This document shows, in pieces, positions 1 through 13,498 of a stretch of DNA of 64,000 bases. How positions within the stretch are numbered: position 1 is the stretch's first letter; every line of letters begins with the position of its first letter. The position numbers and the translations under genes are program-made. The notes under the pieces are model-generated. The model saw nothing but the letters and a program-made list of their open reading frames with translations. It made no database searches and had not been told where the DNA came from. The DNA is from Bryum argenteum (taxonomy: Eukaryota > Streptophyta > Bryopsida > Bryales > Bryaceae). Location: positions 12,418,512 to 12,482,511 of the forward strand of contig CM073330.1 of the NCBI GenBank assembly GCA_037043015.1. The letters are read 5' to 3'.

Positions 1-540
1 GCTACAGAAGTACCGATACTCTCAACTAGCTACAATGGGAGGAGAAAGTTGAACGATAAAGACCAGGTCGACATGCCAAAACGAAGTCGCAACTGTAACT
101 AATTTCATACAATAGTAATCTAAGTACATGTATGATACCGGCAATCTTCCAGAAAAGGAATTCTGGTTTCCATTAAACGGGAAAAAATGTACAAGCAGTC
201 GGCCACGAAATGTATGATGATCTTCACCCTAATTATAACAATGGCAACACTACCGATCAGGAGACATACCCTGGAAGAGCGCCCCGGCCGTTGTACTCAA
301 CTGCGCGACCAATCGAGAGGACGCTGTCGCACTGTGTAATGGTAACAACGATTGCACGCACGCCATCTCTCCTGGTAACCTAGAAACACCAAAAACCATG
401 ACAAAAACAAATCAATATCCATCACACTCCACTTCCTTCTAAAGAACACATCATAAAAAAATCTTCCATGAATTCCAATCGTCCAATATACATCCGAAGT
501 ATAATTCATGAAATTGATAGAAACATTGGTCGATTTTCAC
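1..540. other. intergenic, no gene seen
   Basis: No reading frame here resembles a known protein, and no splice-compatible exon, RNA gene or repeat was recognised. It may hold the flank of a gene lying outside the window. Confidence 0.5.
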
Positions 541-548
541 CAGTGGCG

Positions 549-1017
549 CTAAACCCTAAACCCTAGGGGGAGGGATCGATTGAGGGAGGAGATGAGAATG
601 GACCTGAAGAAGTAGGAGGCGGGGCGTCGCGTTTGCGAGAAGGAGCTGGGAGATGACGAGGGAGCGGCAGTCGACGGAGCGCAGGGGGTCTTTCCTTTCA
701 TGCTTCCTCCGATGGTTTCGGTGGCGGATGTTTTGGAAGCTCGGAATGCGGATCTTGTGGTGGACAGGAATGACCTTGACATGCTCCTGCCCACGCACGC
801 CGCCATCTCTGTTTGCAAGCGGAATGGATACGGAAGGATTGTGTGCCTCGGGTTTAGTGGCCTACACCATCGCCATCGCTCAAGAGGGAGAGGAGGATTT
901 AGGGTTCAAGCGGCTTTGGGGGTTGGGGAAAGTGAAGGGGCTTATGACCGTGGCTTTGGGTGCCAATCACCGTTGCAAGAAGTAATTTATAAGATAAGGG
1001 AGAGTGCTCAATAATGG
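549..1017 (+). other. telobox and GC-rich patch with uncertain ORF
   Basis: Two overlapping AAACCCTA telobox units lie at about 550-566. They are followed by a GC-rich stretch with an open frame from after a stop at 613 to 1014 (first ATG at 700). Teloboxes usually sit just downstream of transcription starts of plant housekeeping genes, so this could be a promoter plus first exon, or the remains of one. The peptide resembles nothing I recognise, two other frames are also open, and the codon pattern does not choose between them. Treated as unresolved. Confidence 0.25.
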
Positions 1018-2790
1018 CTCAAATATGAGCGTCGAAAATCTGTATTGAATTTAACAATGTAAACAATTTATATGAATTGGGAAGTAAGTGGAATAATTGT
1101 ACAAGTGGGTTGATGAATTTTGGACTTTTCTATAATATGTTAAAAAAATTTGAAGGTGGATCAACAGGTGTTTCTAAAATGGTGTCCTAAATTGGCACAC
1201 TAAATTATTTGTAATGGGTACATGGTATTATAAAATTGCGAAGCTTTTATGTGACTTTGGGTGAAAAAGCCTGAAGCCTAGAACTCTATCGTTGGTGGTT
1301 ATGTACCCTGGATGAAGAAGCATAGATGTACTTCTATGTCAAGAAACTTATAGTAAAGCTCCATCGTTCGTACCACTCCATTGTAGAGCACCCTCTCTTG
1401 AAAGCTCTTAAATGAAAAATGGAAGAGTTATAACAAACAAACAAACAAAGCACAAATGTACATTTCAATCTTGCAGTTTGGTGCTTTTATCTAAAAGGCA
1501 CATTTCAGTCATTGCATTGGTGTTTTTGATTCTACTTGTTGCATTTTGGTGCTTCTATCTCACAATCTACCTCACATTGGTGATTCTACCTCTTGCATTT
1601 TGGTGCTTCTACCTCAAGGGCTTCTTTGCTTGTAAAAGAGTGATTCAACAGCAACATGAAATCAAACGTTCAATAAAAGGAATTCACCTTTTCAAGAATC
1701 ATGTGTTTTTCTTATTAAGTAACATGAATGCAAATCTAATGTTTATTAATAAAACGACCAATTGACGAAAATGTTGTTAGATCCCATTTTAGAAGAACAC
1801 AAGTATAAAAATGTTGTTAGATCCCATTTTAGTGTAAAATGTATTCATAAGTCACAAAAAGATAGTGTAGCTTCACAAGTAAAATGCTCAAATCTTTTTT
1901 TGAAGTGGTAGAAGAGCTAATTGAGTGACTTGCTCCAAGAATTGAGCATTTATTCTGATAAACACAATGTGATATGAGATGTATTGAGTTAGACTTTGTT
2001 GTATACTGGCATAACCTCAACATCCTTTGTTATTCATTGAGTTTTCATAAACTTTACAAACCCTTAGTCAATTCTCATTGCAAAGAAGTCCCCTATCAAC
2101 AACAAATTACTCAGCAAACCCATAGCCAATTCTATCAATAACAAATTACTCAGCAAACCCATAGCCAATTCTATCAATAACAAATTACTCAGCAAACCCA
2201 TAGCGGACAAGTCTCTCATCGACATCAAATTACAGAAGCATGTTTCAAAATTCGCCACGGCGGCCGGACCTTCCGATGCTCGACACTGTCAGTACTCTCA
2301 AGCAAGAAGTGCGGAGTGTATATAACACATAATCAAAAAACTTCATCTCTCATCGACCATTGCATTCTCTCCACCACCTCGAATGTTTCTATGCTCTTGC
2401 TCATTCAATTTGGCGCGGCTGATGTATGATTTGAGTGCGTTGACACGGATGTACTGGAATTCTGTATAGCTCATTTCTCCAGATAACTGTGCACATAGTT
2501 TATAGTTGGTAAACGTACTTCATGTAGCTACATCCAAGGCCTTTCAACAGCACACACACGCCGAATCGCAGTTCATCGATCAGTCGGAGAATGTTAGAAG
2601 CAGCCGGATCGGTATTTAAATGACAACTTAGGTGTGCTGTGAACGACGTACCTCGAAGGCGAATCATCGCTTTGGTTACAAGTTTTGAAGCACAGGACAT
2701 TGATTGTGGGTTGGAGTGGGTTGCATACGAAGTGGGTGCGAGTCGAATACCCAGAGACTGATCACACGCTGAATCAAAGATCGCTGCGCC
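1018..2790. other. AT-rich intergenic DNA with short tandem repeats
   Basis: No gene is seen. A loose tandem repeat with the core GCATTTTGGTGCTTCTA lies at about 1470-1620 and creates a hydrophobic pseudo-ORF. A clean 39-bp repeat is listed separately. Confidence 0.5.
2101..2204. repeat. 39-bp tandem repeat, about 2.7 copies
   Basis: The unit starts AACAAATTACTCAGCAAACC and recurs at 2101, 2140 and 2179 (third copy truncated) with no mismatches seen. A diverged partial unit precedes it at about 2060-2100. Confidence 0.85.
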
Positions 2791-3474
2791 ATGGCCGAGG
2801 ACGATGAGATCGACGGGGATGAGATACAAATTGTAACTGTAACGCGTTTTCCAGGCAGTCGGAATAGCGTGGACCAGGAATTGCCACTGAGTCCCTTTGG
2901 GATGGAGGTGATGAACGCATTGGCGGAGGTCCTGCAGAGCTGGCCGAATTGCTATCCTTCCAGCACCAACACTAGATCCGATCCATTAGCTGTAAATTAT
3001 GCATGGGAAGATCATTCGACGTTCCTGTCCAACCTCCTCGAATACATCGAGGAAGTCAGCCCCAATGTTTTCGGATCTGCTCCAGAGATTGAAATGGACG
3101 GGTCCATATGGGAGGAGCTTCTTCCCCGCCTGGCGTACGCAATCCTGGTATCAAACGAAGATGATATGAGACGCCGATGTAGCCACAGGTGCACCCACAA
3201 CACAGATAATTTACCAAATTTTCCTCCGCACCAGCAACAGTGTTTGATATGCACCAGACCTCGGGTTGAACCTACCCCACACAGACCTACAGTTGATATG
3301 GAAGTGCGAAGTACCTTTAACTGTGGCCAGTGGGTTCTGAGTGAGTTCTCTCTCCTTCCCGGAAGTCCAATGGACGCGCCTAGATACTGTCTTAACCATT
3401 TCCTCAGCATGAGAAGAATGTTCCACAGACTCATGTCCGACGACCCTCCGCCCGACGACCCTCCGCCCGCATGA
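2791..3474 (+). CDS. hypothetical protein, 227 aa
   Basis: This is an unbroken single-exon frame. The ATG sits in a favourable plant context (GCGCCATGGCC). The N-terminus is acidic (MAEDDEIDGDE), the middle is ordinary mixed composition with hydrophobic helices, and residues 130-175 are rich in Cys and His (CSHRCTH, CLICTRP), which might bind metal. The C-terminus ends in a short DDPPP repeat. I do not recognise a family. The last 40 or so coding bases are duplicated just past the stop (3409-3450 versus about 3470-3512), so the present stop lies inside a local duplication and the C-terminus may be recent. It could be a lineage-specific protein. An intron cannot be ruled out. Confidence 0.45.
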   Translation: MAEDDEIDGDEIQIVTVTRFPGSRNSVDQELPLSPFGMEVMNALAEVLQSWPNCYPSSTNTRSDPLAVNYAWEDHSTFLSNLLEYIEEVSPNVFGSAPEIEMDGSIWEELLPRLAYAILVSNEDDMRRRCSHRCTHNTDNLPNFPPHQQQCLICTRPRVEPTPHRPTVDMEVRSTFNCGQWVLSEFSLLPGSPMDAPRYCLNHFLSMRRMFHRLMSDDPPPDDPPPA

Positions 3475-4244
3475 GAAGGATGTTCCACAGACTCATGTCC
3501 ACCGACCCTCCGTAATAACAGCGTGCTGCCTTGGTAAGTACTTCAGCTATTGCTCTGAGGATATGTAGATACAATGATCTTGCAGTTTCACGATTGTTTA
3601 GATCGTCAGCATGTGGACACCAACCATGTGGTTATTCTGTTGCATGTTTGTCCTAAATAGAAAAGAACAGAACGTTAGCCCCCTGAAATTCAAGGCATGT
3701 AAGGATACGTACTGTCCAAAACGATTCGTTCAACAAGGACAGTACATTGACAACAATGGATTCCGGTGATATGTAAGTGAAACTGAACTGAGCTCTACCG
3801 AGCTTCTAGTACTTGTATACTGCATGCAAGACCTTTCACAAGATTTTAATATATAATCAGGTTAAGTTCCTTATCATTAATGCTCGTATTGTGCTTCCTG
3901 GCGTTTGCGTCTGTGTACATTTGTTTGCATATCCGAAACAGCGATAGCCTTCGATATTCTGAGAGAAACCAGAATCAGGTCCAAATTCTGGTTCATATTC
4001 GAACTTCACCAATTATGCATAAAAATGGCACAGTAGTACAAGGTATAGATCATATTTGTACAGTTACACATAAGTCTATAATATTGATCGGTCCCAAATA
4101 AAATTGCCGAATCGCTCCATAATCGTCCGCTGCAACCACCCACATCCGTGTAAAGTTCCCAGAAGTAATCAAAATGATTCAAAAGCCACATCGACTTCAA
4201 ATTTCAGCTGAAGGTACCATGGATAGTAGGCTCCAGTATGACTG
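3475..4244. other. intergenic between hypothetical gene and MSH6 3' end
   Basis: Apart from the duplicated fragment at 3470-3512, nothing is seen but probable 3' untranslated DNA of the two flanking, convergent genes. Confidence 0.5.
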
Positions 4245-7200
4245 TCAGGCTGAGGCAGCAACCAACTTCTTAGCATCCACCCACAATGGCAGCAATCTTT
4301 CCAAAGAGTCAGTTTCCATCTTCTCAAGCGAACAACCTAATTCTTTGAGAAGCTTGAAAGCAGCCTGACTGTTTCTCTTCTCAAATGAAAGTTCAAGCTC
4401 CGCTGAGCATGTACTCGCTCGTTGTAATATGGATTCTGGCATGCCTGCAAGCCTGGCGACATTCACACCGTAGCTCTTTGGACAGGCACCAGGGCACACT
4501 TTGTACAAAAATATTACCTCTTCCAAGCCTTCTTTGGAGCTTGCTACTTTGCATCCCATATGATACAATGACACCTGCGACCACCAATCCTTTTTGTAAG
4601 GTATCACACATGATCGTAGCATCCTTTGAAGGAAATGATAGAAAAGTTGATGATAATCTACTGATGAATTTCTTCGAGGTCTCATGCCGGCTTGTCATTT
4701 TCTATCATCATAACATGATCACTGAAGGCAATTCTGGTGTTGACTCAAATTTAAGTGGAGTCGGAGACAAGTTAGAAATCGTACAGTAGGGTCTGTTTCG
4801 TGCTCTGTAGCCAGCCGATGATAATGGGTAGAAAATATACCCCGACAGCCAACTGCATGAGTTAGCTCCCGCAACACAGCATGCCTGCAATTAGGAGAAT
4901 TGGTCAGTTGAAGTGGAGACTTCATCTGACAGAAATATTGAAACATCAGAACATTGACAACATACACAGAGGACATGAGTCCGCCGCTCTACTATAATAA
5001 TGGGAAATGGTAGTGCGATAAGCGACTTACGCAATTGCTTGACCATCTGAAGTTGCAGTCCCGCGACCCAACTCGTCCAAAGCCACCAAAGAGTTTTTTG
5101 TAGCAGAGCGCTGTCCAAAAGGACAATAAAAATGTGACTGTCAAACATCAGGCTTACAAGAACAACATGAGATTATATGAATTTCTGGTACGGAGCAACC
5201 ACTCACCAGCATCGTAGCGGTTTCTTGAAGTTCCACAAGGAATGTGCTTTGTCCAGCCATGATGTTGTCTCTAGCTCCCATGCGAACAAAAACTTGATCT
5301 ACAGGAGCCAATCGCAACTCCTCCGCTGGCACATCAGCTCCAATCTGTCCCATCCAATACCAGTTCATTACTAAATCCCACGAGATGTTGCTGGCAACAG
5401 GGTTTCTCAAGTAAAACCCGAACGTATATGTTTGAAGGAAAAATCACCTGAGCTAGAATGACTGCCAAGCATACTTGTCGAAGAAGGGTAGACTTCCCTC
5501 CCATGTTAGGGCCTGTCAGGAGCATAAAAGGTGCATGCAGCTCTCCACCGAGGTTTACATCATTTGGCACGAAGGCATCAACGGAAGCCCCAGCTGTAGG
5601 ATGACGAAGGCCCTTAGCATAAAACCAAGGAGTCTGCTGTCCACCTTCTGAAAACGTAGGTGTACATGTCGGGCCTTCAGTGAACAAGCCAGCCGCCGAA
5701 ATGCTAATAAGCGCATCCACCTCTGCAATTACTCATCAACACACGATGATCAGTTTAATCAAGCTATTAGTGGTCCGGCACATATTCTCAATTTTACCTC
5801 TCTTGACGAGTTCATTTGCATCAACAAAAACTTATCGAATGTTTCGTGAATACCTGCGATGGTTTTAACAGCGGAGAGCCAAGATGAATTATATCTACAG
5901 AAGTCTCGCACCAAGTGCAATAAAATATCCTTAAGAGAATTTTCTCGCTGCTCGACTCCAGCAGCCAGCTCTTGTTGAAGAGCCTTGATTTCTGGACTCC
6001 AGTACCTCCGGAATCCCTGTCAATACACTCTGGGCAATCAGCACAAGGCACAGTTGTGAAGGCATGCGAACTCAACCTCTTGTGGAGAAACAACTGGCTA
6101 AGCTCGCAGGTACATTCAGAACATGGACATAGTATTACATAGACGCAAAGCGCACAAGGACAACCTTTCGGGATGAACGGACTTCAAAATCTTTGGGAAT
6201 CTTGTCAACAAATCGATCAGGCACTTCCATCGAGTATGTGTCTTTCCCAATAGTCAAGTAAACAATCTGCAGGTCACAAGTTCCAAGAAAACAACGAAGA
6301 TGTCACCCACAGAATCATGCTTCCCAACAAACTTAAACTGAGGTTCAAGCAGAACCGCAATAACCATCATGTGTGACAATAAACGAACACGAAATAGGTT
6401 CAAGCAATGGTGGGTATGATGAGGAATATCAGGGTGAGTTGACCTCTGAAGAATTGTCAAAGAATTCACGCTGCTCTTCCAAGTAAGCATCAAGCTTGCC
6501 CTCAACTTCAGAGATTACAGCACATGCAGCATCAAAGTCACTATCTACACCTTCACGAGGCAGTATACGCCCTGAATTTTCAGCTTCAGGCCAATCGAAT
6601 GCCATTTCAAAATGGTCGATGACTGACTTCATATCCGGCATACCCTTACCTGATTGAATGTCCCAAGTCTCATTAATCAGCGAAAATCTCCAAGACAATC
6701 AACTGCAAGATATATACCAATTTGAACTCTGCCAGGTCATGACATTGAAGCATTGCATAAAGCAAACGAAAATGTGTTACATCCTTCTGAAATAAAGTGG
6801 ATAAGTTAAAAGCAGAATTACCGTCTTAGTGATCAAATGTGGTTCAAACAATACAGCTCAGCTACGTACCGATCGTAAGTAAGTCCCTCAAGCGAGTTGA
6901 TGTCATTTCCGAGAGACAAGAATCAAAATAATCGGCGGCTAGTAGGATCGATCGGCAACCCCGCAAGACAGCTGTGAATTGAAGCACCTGCTTTTTGCCT
7001 ACGTCCTCATACATAACCACCTTCGCAGCATTTCTCCCACTTGCTCCACTGCAGAGTCAAAGATCATTATTACACCCTGGTTTCAAAACGAAAAGCTAAT
7101 TTGAACTGCAGCAACGGCAAACACAAGAAGAAAAGGACAAATATAACTGGCATGCTAATACAGCCATTGATAATCATCGTATAAGAATCTCCAAAGGTCA

Positions 7201-10200
7201 GTCAACGCTTCAATCGGAAACGTGAGAAATTACCTGCTGGCTTGTAGTCGAGCTAGAGCGCGCTCCAAGTCAAGCACTCCTGCCATCTGCTTCTTAAACC
7301 GCGACACAGCATCTAAAGCTATTCCCTGGTACAATGTGATAAAAGTTGGCAGTTCAAATATGATCGAGAGTGGGGAGGCATGAAAATAAGAGAACTTAAA
7401 ATCAGGCAAGATATATACAGCTTACCTTCAGGTCCTTCACAGCCATCTGGCGTTGTCTAATAGACTCCTCCAGAAGCAAGGGTCTTGCGAGCCACCCCCT
7501 TAATAATCGACGACCAAAAGGAGTAGCGCAATGATCTAGCTTCGCAAACAAAGTCCTGTTCAAAATAGAAACGTCATGAATATCTCACTACCGACCTGAC
7601 TCCAGCATCAACACTTTCGATACCCACTTGGAACTACAATGAAGGGAAGCTCACCCATTCGTGCCACCATCAGAATTCTCCAGAACTTCCAAGTTTTCTA
7701 AAGCGGCACCATCCAGCATCATGTGAGGTTCAATCCGATGCAAGGCAGCATCCACCTCAAGTTTTCCATTTTCAGAAAGAGCCTTTGCCTCGGGGTCATC
7801 CAGGAGTGAATTGAAGGAAGGAAGAAATTCGACTCGACGATTAGCCAGCAGCGTTTGATCCAGTAAAACTTGGCGCAAATACTGGACACTTGCGCCGAAG
7901 GCAGAAATTGCAAGTTCTCCTCTTTCTCCAAGCGCTTCTACATATCTTAGAACCTTAGGAACCACCTCCTCCTTGGCTGTCCCATTCTCTTTCTCAGACC
8001 TTAAACCGGAGTACACAATCAAAACCTCCTTCATTGTTTGGACAGAATCCCAGAGGTCACCACGATTCAATTCGTTGACCAGTGGGTGTCTGGTGCAATC
8101 ACGTAAGACTCGAGAAGTGGCACTAGAAAGAGTACTGCGAGGAATTACAAGCTCAACTGGCCTTAACTCTGTCAACACGGCACTTAGGCGAGTTCTGGCA
8201 GCATCGTCTTCAAACTGCAAGGTAAAGCACTATCATCAGTTCAAACGCAAGCGTGCGGTTAAGACGAGGCAGATCATGATCGATAAATGATTGTATATCA
8301 GGACCTATAAACTGTAACAACTTACAATATGCAATAAGTTGAAGCAAGTACACACCTGGCAAAGCTGGAAGCAGCCTGTTGATGCATCGACAACGCAGAG
8401 ACCTATTAATGAAGAACCAGTCTCTAGAACACGCTCTACAAGAGATAATATAAGCATTCTCACTTCACTCATATGAGCAATATCTGCTTCCATCATTGTG
8501 CCCCTTGTAATTACAGCGCACACTTCACGCATCACAACCTGCACTTATCATATGTCGATGTTATTGTCCAACGTTTGAGGTCTGCGCCGCAACGGCATGA
8601 GGAACAAAATTGCACTCCGCATGCCAAACATACCTTGTCTTTAGATCCTGTTTCTTTCCGCCGCTTCTCTAGTTGGTCAGGTGTCTCGGTCTGCTCTATG
8701 ACAAGAACTCGATATCCCTGCACAGTAGAGACTTTCAACTATGAAAACACGAAGACTAGGACAAAGGGATATAGCCGAAGGCTCAAACTACCTACTAACA
8801 AAACAAATACCATCGAACCAAGACTGATGGGGAAATTGATCATATTGGATGTGAAACTCAGATTCTTACTAGAAATCAAGACTTCAACAAGCTCACGTTG
8901 CAGCACACTGAAATCAAGCCCGGGAGATCCTGGATGAAAACCAGTACCTTGCGAGCTAGTTTGTGTGCATTATCCGAGAAGTTCTTCTCTGGAAAACCAC
9001 AATGAGGTTGTTCACCCTGCAAAATGTGAAACACATCTAAGACTAGATGCTACTGACAAATGGGACAACGCCCTCCAATTGACAGAGAATTATTCTGCTC
9101 AAATCTCTTGTACGCTTGAAACAGCAACGATTCAAACCTTCCCGTCAGCGCGGACGATGCTAAGAAGTACACACCTTCATATACTGTAAGTCCAGCTCCT
9201 TCGCACCAACGTGCGCATCCATTTCAAACATCTCGTAGAATTTTCCCATCTACAAAGCGAACCGATCCAGTTATCAAAAAGCTCCGATGACACTTCAAAA
9301 GTCCACAATGACTGATAATACACACGAATGATGACCTTCAATCTGGATGACCTTCAAAGGGTGCTTTTGAAGGTAACAGTACCTCATGAATACAACACAA
9401 AGAAGCATATGGAATATTAAGAAAGACCATAATATGCAACATGAAAATCCTGTAACCCCGAGAATCCTCGAAAGAACGACTTACCTTGAACAGCAAAACC
9501 TTATCCATATGTTTAGCTTTGAACATCCACCACTGGCGCTGCACATACCAACAGATCCCAACAAAAGTTCATCTCGATTCAAGACGAACACATGCCAAAT
9601 AGATAGTAAAGGCTCTTCAAGGAACATCTCAAAATGCAAGCCAACAAGCATAGTAGCACACCTGCCCCCCTGAAAGTCCCTTCACAAAATCTGCTGGTAG
9701 ATGGACCGTGCATGGATTGTAAGCGGGATCAGTGGGCTTCTTCCCAGCAGCATCCTTGCGGTCCCTGCCATAAAGAAATCAAACACCGATACATTATACA
9801 TCAAGATGCCATCAAACGAGAAGTACTTAATTTAGAAAACCATTGCCTGAAGTGCGGCATATTCCTCTTTATCATGACAATAGATTCGTTAATGAGTTAC
9901 ATCAGAAGATTCATGGGGCACAGAGCTACACAAATTAGGAGAATTCAGGGTGATGTGCGAGATTATAGTAAGGAAGGTGAAACAGCAAGATTTCAACACA
10001 AAGGTACATTCTTGACGCATTTGCTTGTCCAAGCCACTACAGAAAACATAGAGATGCAAGCAGTGCAGACAGAGTTTACTCAATGTCATACTTTCCAAGA
10101 AACTTGAACTTCTCTGAATCACGACCGCTAAAGCGCTCGGCCGCTTCTCCTGTCAGTGAAGAATGATCATCTGAATGCGAAGAAAAATAAGCGTCAGGGG

Positions 10201-11268
10201 ATAGTGGATGTTTTGACAATACGAACTCTAAAATCAGCTGAACAAGCCGTAAAAGTAGCGAAGATAACTCAGTAACAAACAATAGAGCTGATTCTGTAGC
10301 ATCTCCAACATTGGCCACTCACTTGATGGAAGATCATTCGAAACGCCTAGGAACGAATTTAAGCTTCCAGAATTGACCCTGGCGCTGTCGGAGAGATTCT
10401 TTGCTAATGAAGCACCTTTGAAAACCCCAGCAGCCGAAGCTGGCTTGCTCAACTTCTTAGCTACGCGACCGCTTGGCTTCTTAACTGCACTCGAAGGTAT
10501 TTTCTTCGCTCTTTTTCGAGGTTTCTCATCAGAATCACTTTCCTCCTCAACGGGCTCATCAGGATCATCATCGTCTTCATCATCTGCTTCACTCTCTTTT
10601 TCCTCACTCTCATCCTGCGCAACATGAAAGTCGGCGTCATCATCGTCGTCGTCACCATCATCAGATTCTGCAATAGCTTTTATTTGCCGCCTAGGTCGTC
10701 CCCGTCTTGGAGCATCTGGCTCATCTCCTGTCTCCGAATCCTCTTTTTTAGGCTTCGCTGCTTCATTTCGACGACGCTTAGTTCGGGAGCCATTCGCCAT
10801 GTCTTCACATTCCGAAAGCCACTCCACTTTCTCCAATACGACATCAACGTCTTCTTGTTCTCCATCGTCATAAAACACAACATGCTTTTCCTCGCTTGCA
10901 TTGTACCCTGTCACCCGTCCCTCGTACCAGGCTTTGTCCAACGGCCAGTAAACCTTCAATCTCCGCCCTATCTTAGACTCCGGATTTGCATCCGAATTCT
11001 CACTAATTTTTCTCAACCGTCGTCTCTTCAAGGGAGTCTCCTCCACATCAACCTCCTCCTTCTTCGTCTCTTCATGCACGACCTTCCTCTTCCCCGGAGT
11101 AGCCCCGATCTCTGCACCTATCGTCAAGGTAACTTTCTTCTTCCCAGGACTGGATGCTTTGGCAGGGCTGGATTCCACAAGGGCCTTGGCGGGGCTCTTG
11201 GTGAAGAAAGACTGGATGGAGCGTTGAGGGCCGCCCTTTTTCGGAGTAGCAGCAGCTTTTGGCGCCAT
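4245..11268 (-). CDS. MSH6: DNA mismatch repair protein MSH6, 20 exons
   Basis: MutS-alpha subunit: with MSH2 it recognises base mismatches and small loops in the nucleus. Exons read from the sequence (all GT-AG, frame kept): 10323-11268, 10092-10149, 9662-9764, 9485-9538, 9175-9249, 8948-9016, 8634-8717, 8356-8538, 7655-8214, 7426-7555, 7234-7325, 6870-7048, 6444-6649, 6165-6266, 5854-6016, 5448-5722, 5207-5344, 5031-5110, 4785-4884, 4245-4574. They sum to 1308 aa, close to other plant MSH6 proteins. The N-terminus has a PCNA-binding PIP box (QRSIQSFF, near residue 15) and a plant-type Tudor domain (near residues 110-165), then a long acidic linker. The mismatch-contacting F-x-E motif is in [11 protein letters not shown]. 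The ATPase has Walker [15 protein letters not shown], Walker [12 protein letters not shown] and the H-loop STHYHRLA. All key residues are present and I saw no break. The start was chosen as the ATG that opens MAPKAAA; an in-frame extension upstream lacks support. Confidence 0.95.
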
Positions 11269-12735
11269 AGCTGCCGGATTGTAATCAAAATCAAGATACG
11301 CAGAATGCAAGCTTCAATTCAGAGGAAAGTGGAGCTAATTATGAAGAGGAGTAGTAGGATTTCTTCATCGTCCTCGACTACGATGAAGACTGGCGATGGC
11401 GGGAGAGTAGTCTCGGAGCTCAAGGGGAACCTACTACAAGTGGCGCCCTAAAGGAATTTGAAAGAGCGATCTCTGAACCGCTACATCACTCTATTTTAAT
11501 AACTAGCATCTGTATTGGCGGCTGCTATATTCTAACGGGAGCGTAGACTAAAGGCCCCTTTACACTATGGCCCAAGAGCCATGAACAAGAAAATTGAAAT
11601 CATTTTCATGGTCATGGCTGTTAAAATTGAACATGATAAATCAGAAATGGATTTCTGAGTGGCTTGGTCATTCTTGTAGTGTGAAGTGAACTTGGACCGG
11701 GACAAATCCAAGTTCAATTCTCTAATATAAATCCTCATCATTCTCCTTTCATCCTTAATATTTGAACACTAACCAATCAATGATTTTTGAGCCTCATAGT
11801 CTTCTTGATTGTAATTGAGGCGAGGCATTTGCTTCAACTCAACTATAATCAAGGAGAGCACGAAAAAATTATCCATTAGCATACTTTGGGGACCTCAAAA
11901 TTAGTGGTAATTCTCCTTTTTTTCAAGGTAGTGTAAAGCCAAATGGAACCAAGAGCACTTTACTCTCCAATTACAAGTTTTGGAAGGTTGTCGTCAATCT
12001 TCATGGTCCATAGTGAAAAGCGACCCTAAGAATCATTAATTTTGCATTCAAATACTTGTGTGGTGAAATATGGTTTTTCTTACACATGACCATGATTCTT
12101 ACTTATGATTTGTGTTTGTAGGTTGTGAGGAATCAATGCAAGTGATTTTAATGAAAGGAATTATTATTGAGTTAAAAGATTTAATTAAATTTGACAATTT
12201 CTACATATTGAATACTATAATTCTTTTCTTAAATGATACTTAATACAAGGAACTCGAAACATATTTAAGTTTTTCATTAATCATTGTGGACTTAGGACAT
12301 TCCTAGCAAACTACAAATAGAGGGCATAGACCTGCCAAAGATAGCGAACCATTTAAATGTCCCGCCACCTGTGAGCGCAAAATCTGAACCTTGACTTAGG
12401 TCATAATTTTACTCATGTTGCCTTGGAATGGCAATATCGTCCTCTTTGTAAGTTATGAGACTCGAATTGAGGGTTCTATCGATATTAAATCCACTTGGAA
12501 ATTGAGGGTTGTGGGAACTTTAACGGTTTTGACAGTTACACTGTCTAGAACTCTATACGTACAAACCCAATTGCACGATACTGCATTTGCAGAAGCTTAC
12601 AACTTATATAATAATTTGCTTTTCACAGATTATATTCTCACTTTTATTCCACACTAGGATAAAAAAAAATTCCTAATAATTCTTACGCAGTCCAACAAGC
12701 TCTATTAAGTTGCATTTGCCATCGTATTTTGTCTC
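11269..12735. other. MSH6 promoter side, then AT-rich intergenic DNA
   Basis: The first 200 bases are the probable 5' leader and promoter of MSH6. The rest is AT-rich with no convincing gene. The + frame at 12415-12657 has no family signal. Confidence 0.5.
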
Positions 12736-12789
12736 CTAAATAAGACAACCCAAGCTTAAACTGAACAACAATTCCCAAGACGCGATTAC

Positions 12790-13235
12790 AGGTCGTAATG
12801 GCGTAACCTTCCCAGCAGATGCACCTCCTCCGCTGCCACCGTGCCACAACTCCTTTGTCCAAGCTCCAATTTCACCTTCCAATAGCTCGTTGGAAAGAAG
12901 ACTGCACCACGCACCTTCCTTCCGAATTTCAGAGCCAGAAGCCTTACAGTTCAGGAGATCTCGTCCTCCAAAGTTGCAGCTCCTAGATCCGCTGGCAGCT
13001 GACCTCCTCGTACTTGATCGCCCACAGCTGCTTCGTCCAAGCTCTAATTTGATGAAGATGTCTTTCTCTCGCCTCTTGTTGTCCACCAACTGCATCTTCT
13101 CGAACGCCTTGTCCGCTTCCACCTTCCTCTCTCATGCCTTGGTAGCTTCCAGGGCCTTGCGCTTCTCCTCCAAAACCTTCTCCGTCAAACTGCCTACGTC
13201 GCGAGACTGAACCTCTACAAAAACTACTGAATTCT
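12790..13235 (-). pseudogene. coiled-coil protein fragment, one in-frame stop
   Basis: One minus-strand frame reads a heptad-like, charged stretch (LTEKVLEEKRKALEATKA, then ERKVEADKAFEKMQLVDNKRREKD). It is interrupted only by TGA at 13132-13134, where CGA (Arg) would fit: a C-to-T change at a CpG. Past about 13060 the reading becomes Ser/Arg/Gly-rich and less convincing. I cannot name the parent gene. The length (about 140 codons), the stop, and the lack of start and splice context point to a decayed gene piece. Confidence 0.4.
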
Positions 13236-13251
13236 CCAATCTCACAGGAGG

Positions 13252-13276
13252 AAAAAAAAAAAAAAAAAAAAAAAAA
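13252..13276. repeat. 25-bp A tract
   Basis: An uninterrupted run of A on the + strand just beside the coiled-coil pseudogene. It lies on the 5' side of that minus-strand frame, so it is not the poly(A) tail of a retrocopy of it. Confidence 0.8.
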
Positions 13277-13498
13277 CTCAAAACTAGCACTTTTAAAATT
13301 TGAAACCAACACTTAGAACTTGTAATGAGAGAGGATGGTTTGCAATAAAACAACCTTCATGCTAAATACTTGCATGATTGAAAAGATTTTCTCATGCAAT
13401 AATGCACAATAAGTGATATGAAGAATTTATGAAAATTAGTGTAAACTCCGGCCTGTATAGTGTGGGTGGATGCTAAATAGTGCCGCCAGAATAATTGA

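Noticed and set aside
1412-1765. 117-aa hydrophobic frame that could be a membrane protein
   Set aside because: Made by a loose tandem repeat with core GCATTTTGGTGCTTCTA; no conserved context.
10373-10627. Ser-rich plus-strand frame and other frames over MSH6 exon 1
   Set aside because: Shadow of the acidic Asp/Glu linker of MSH6.
12983-13353. Retrocopy with poly(A) tail at 13252
   Set aside because: The A tract is on the 5' side of the minus-strand coding remnant, so it cannot be its tail.
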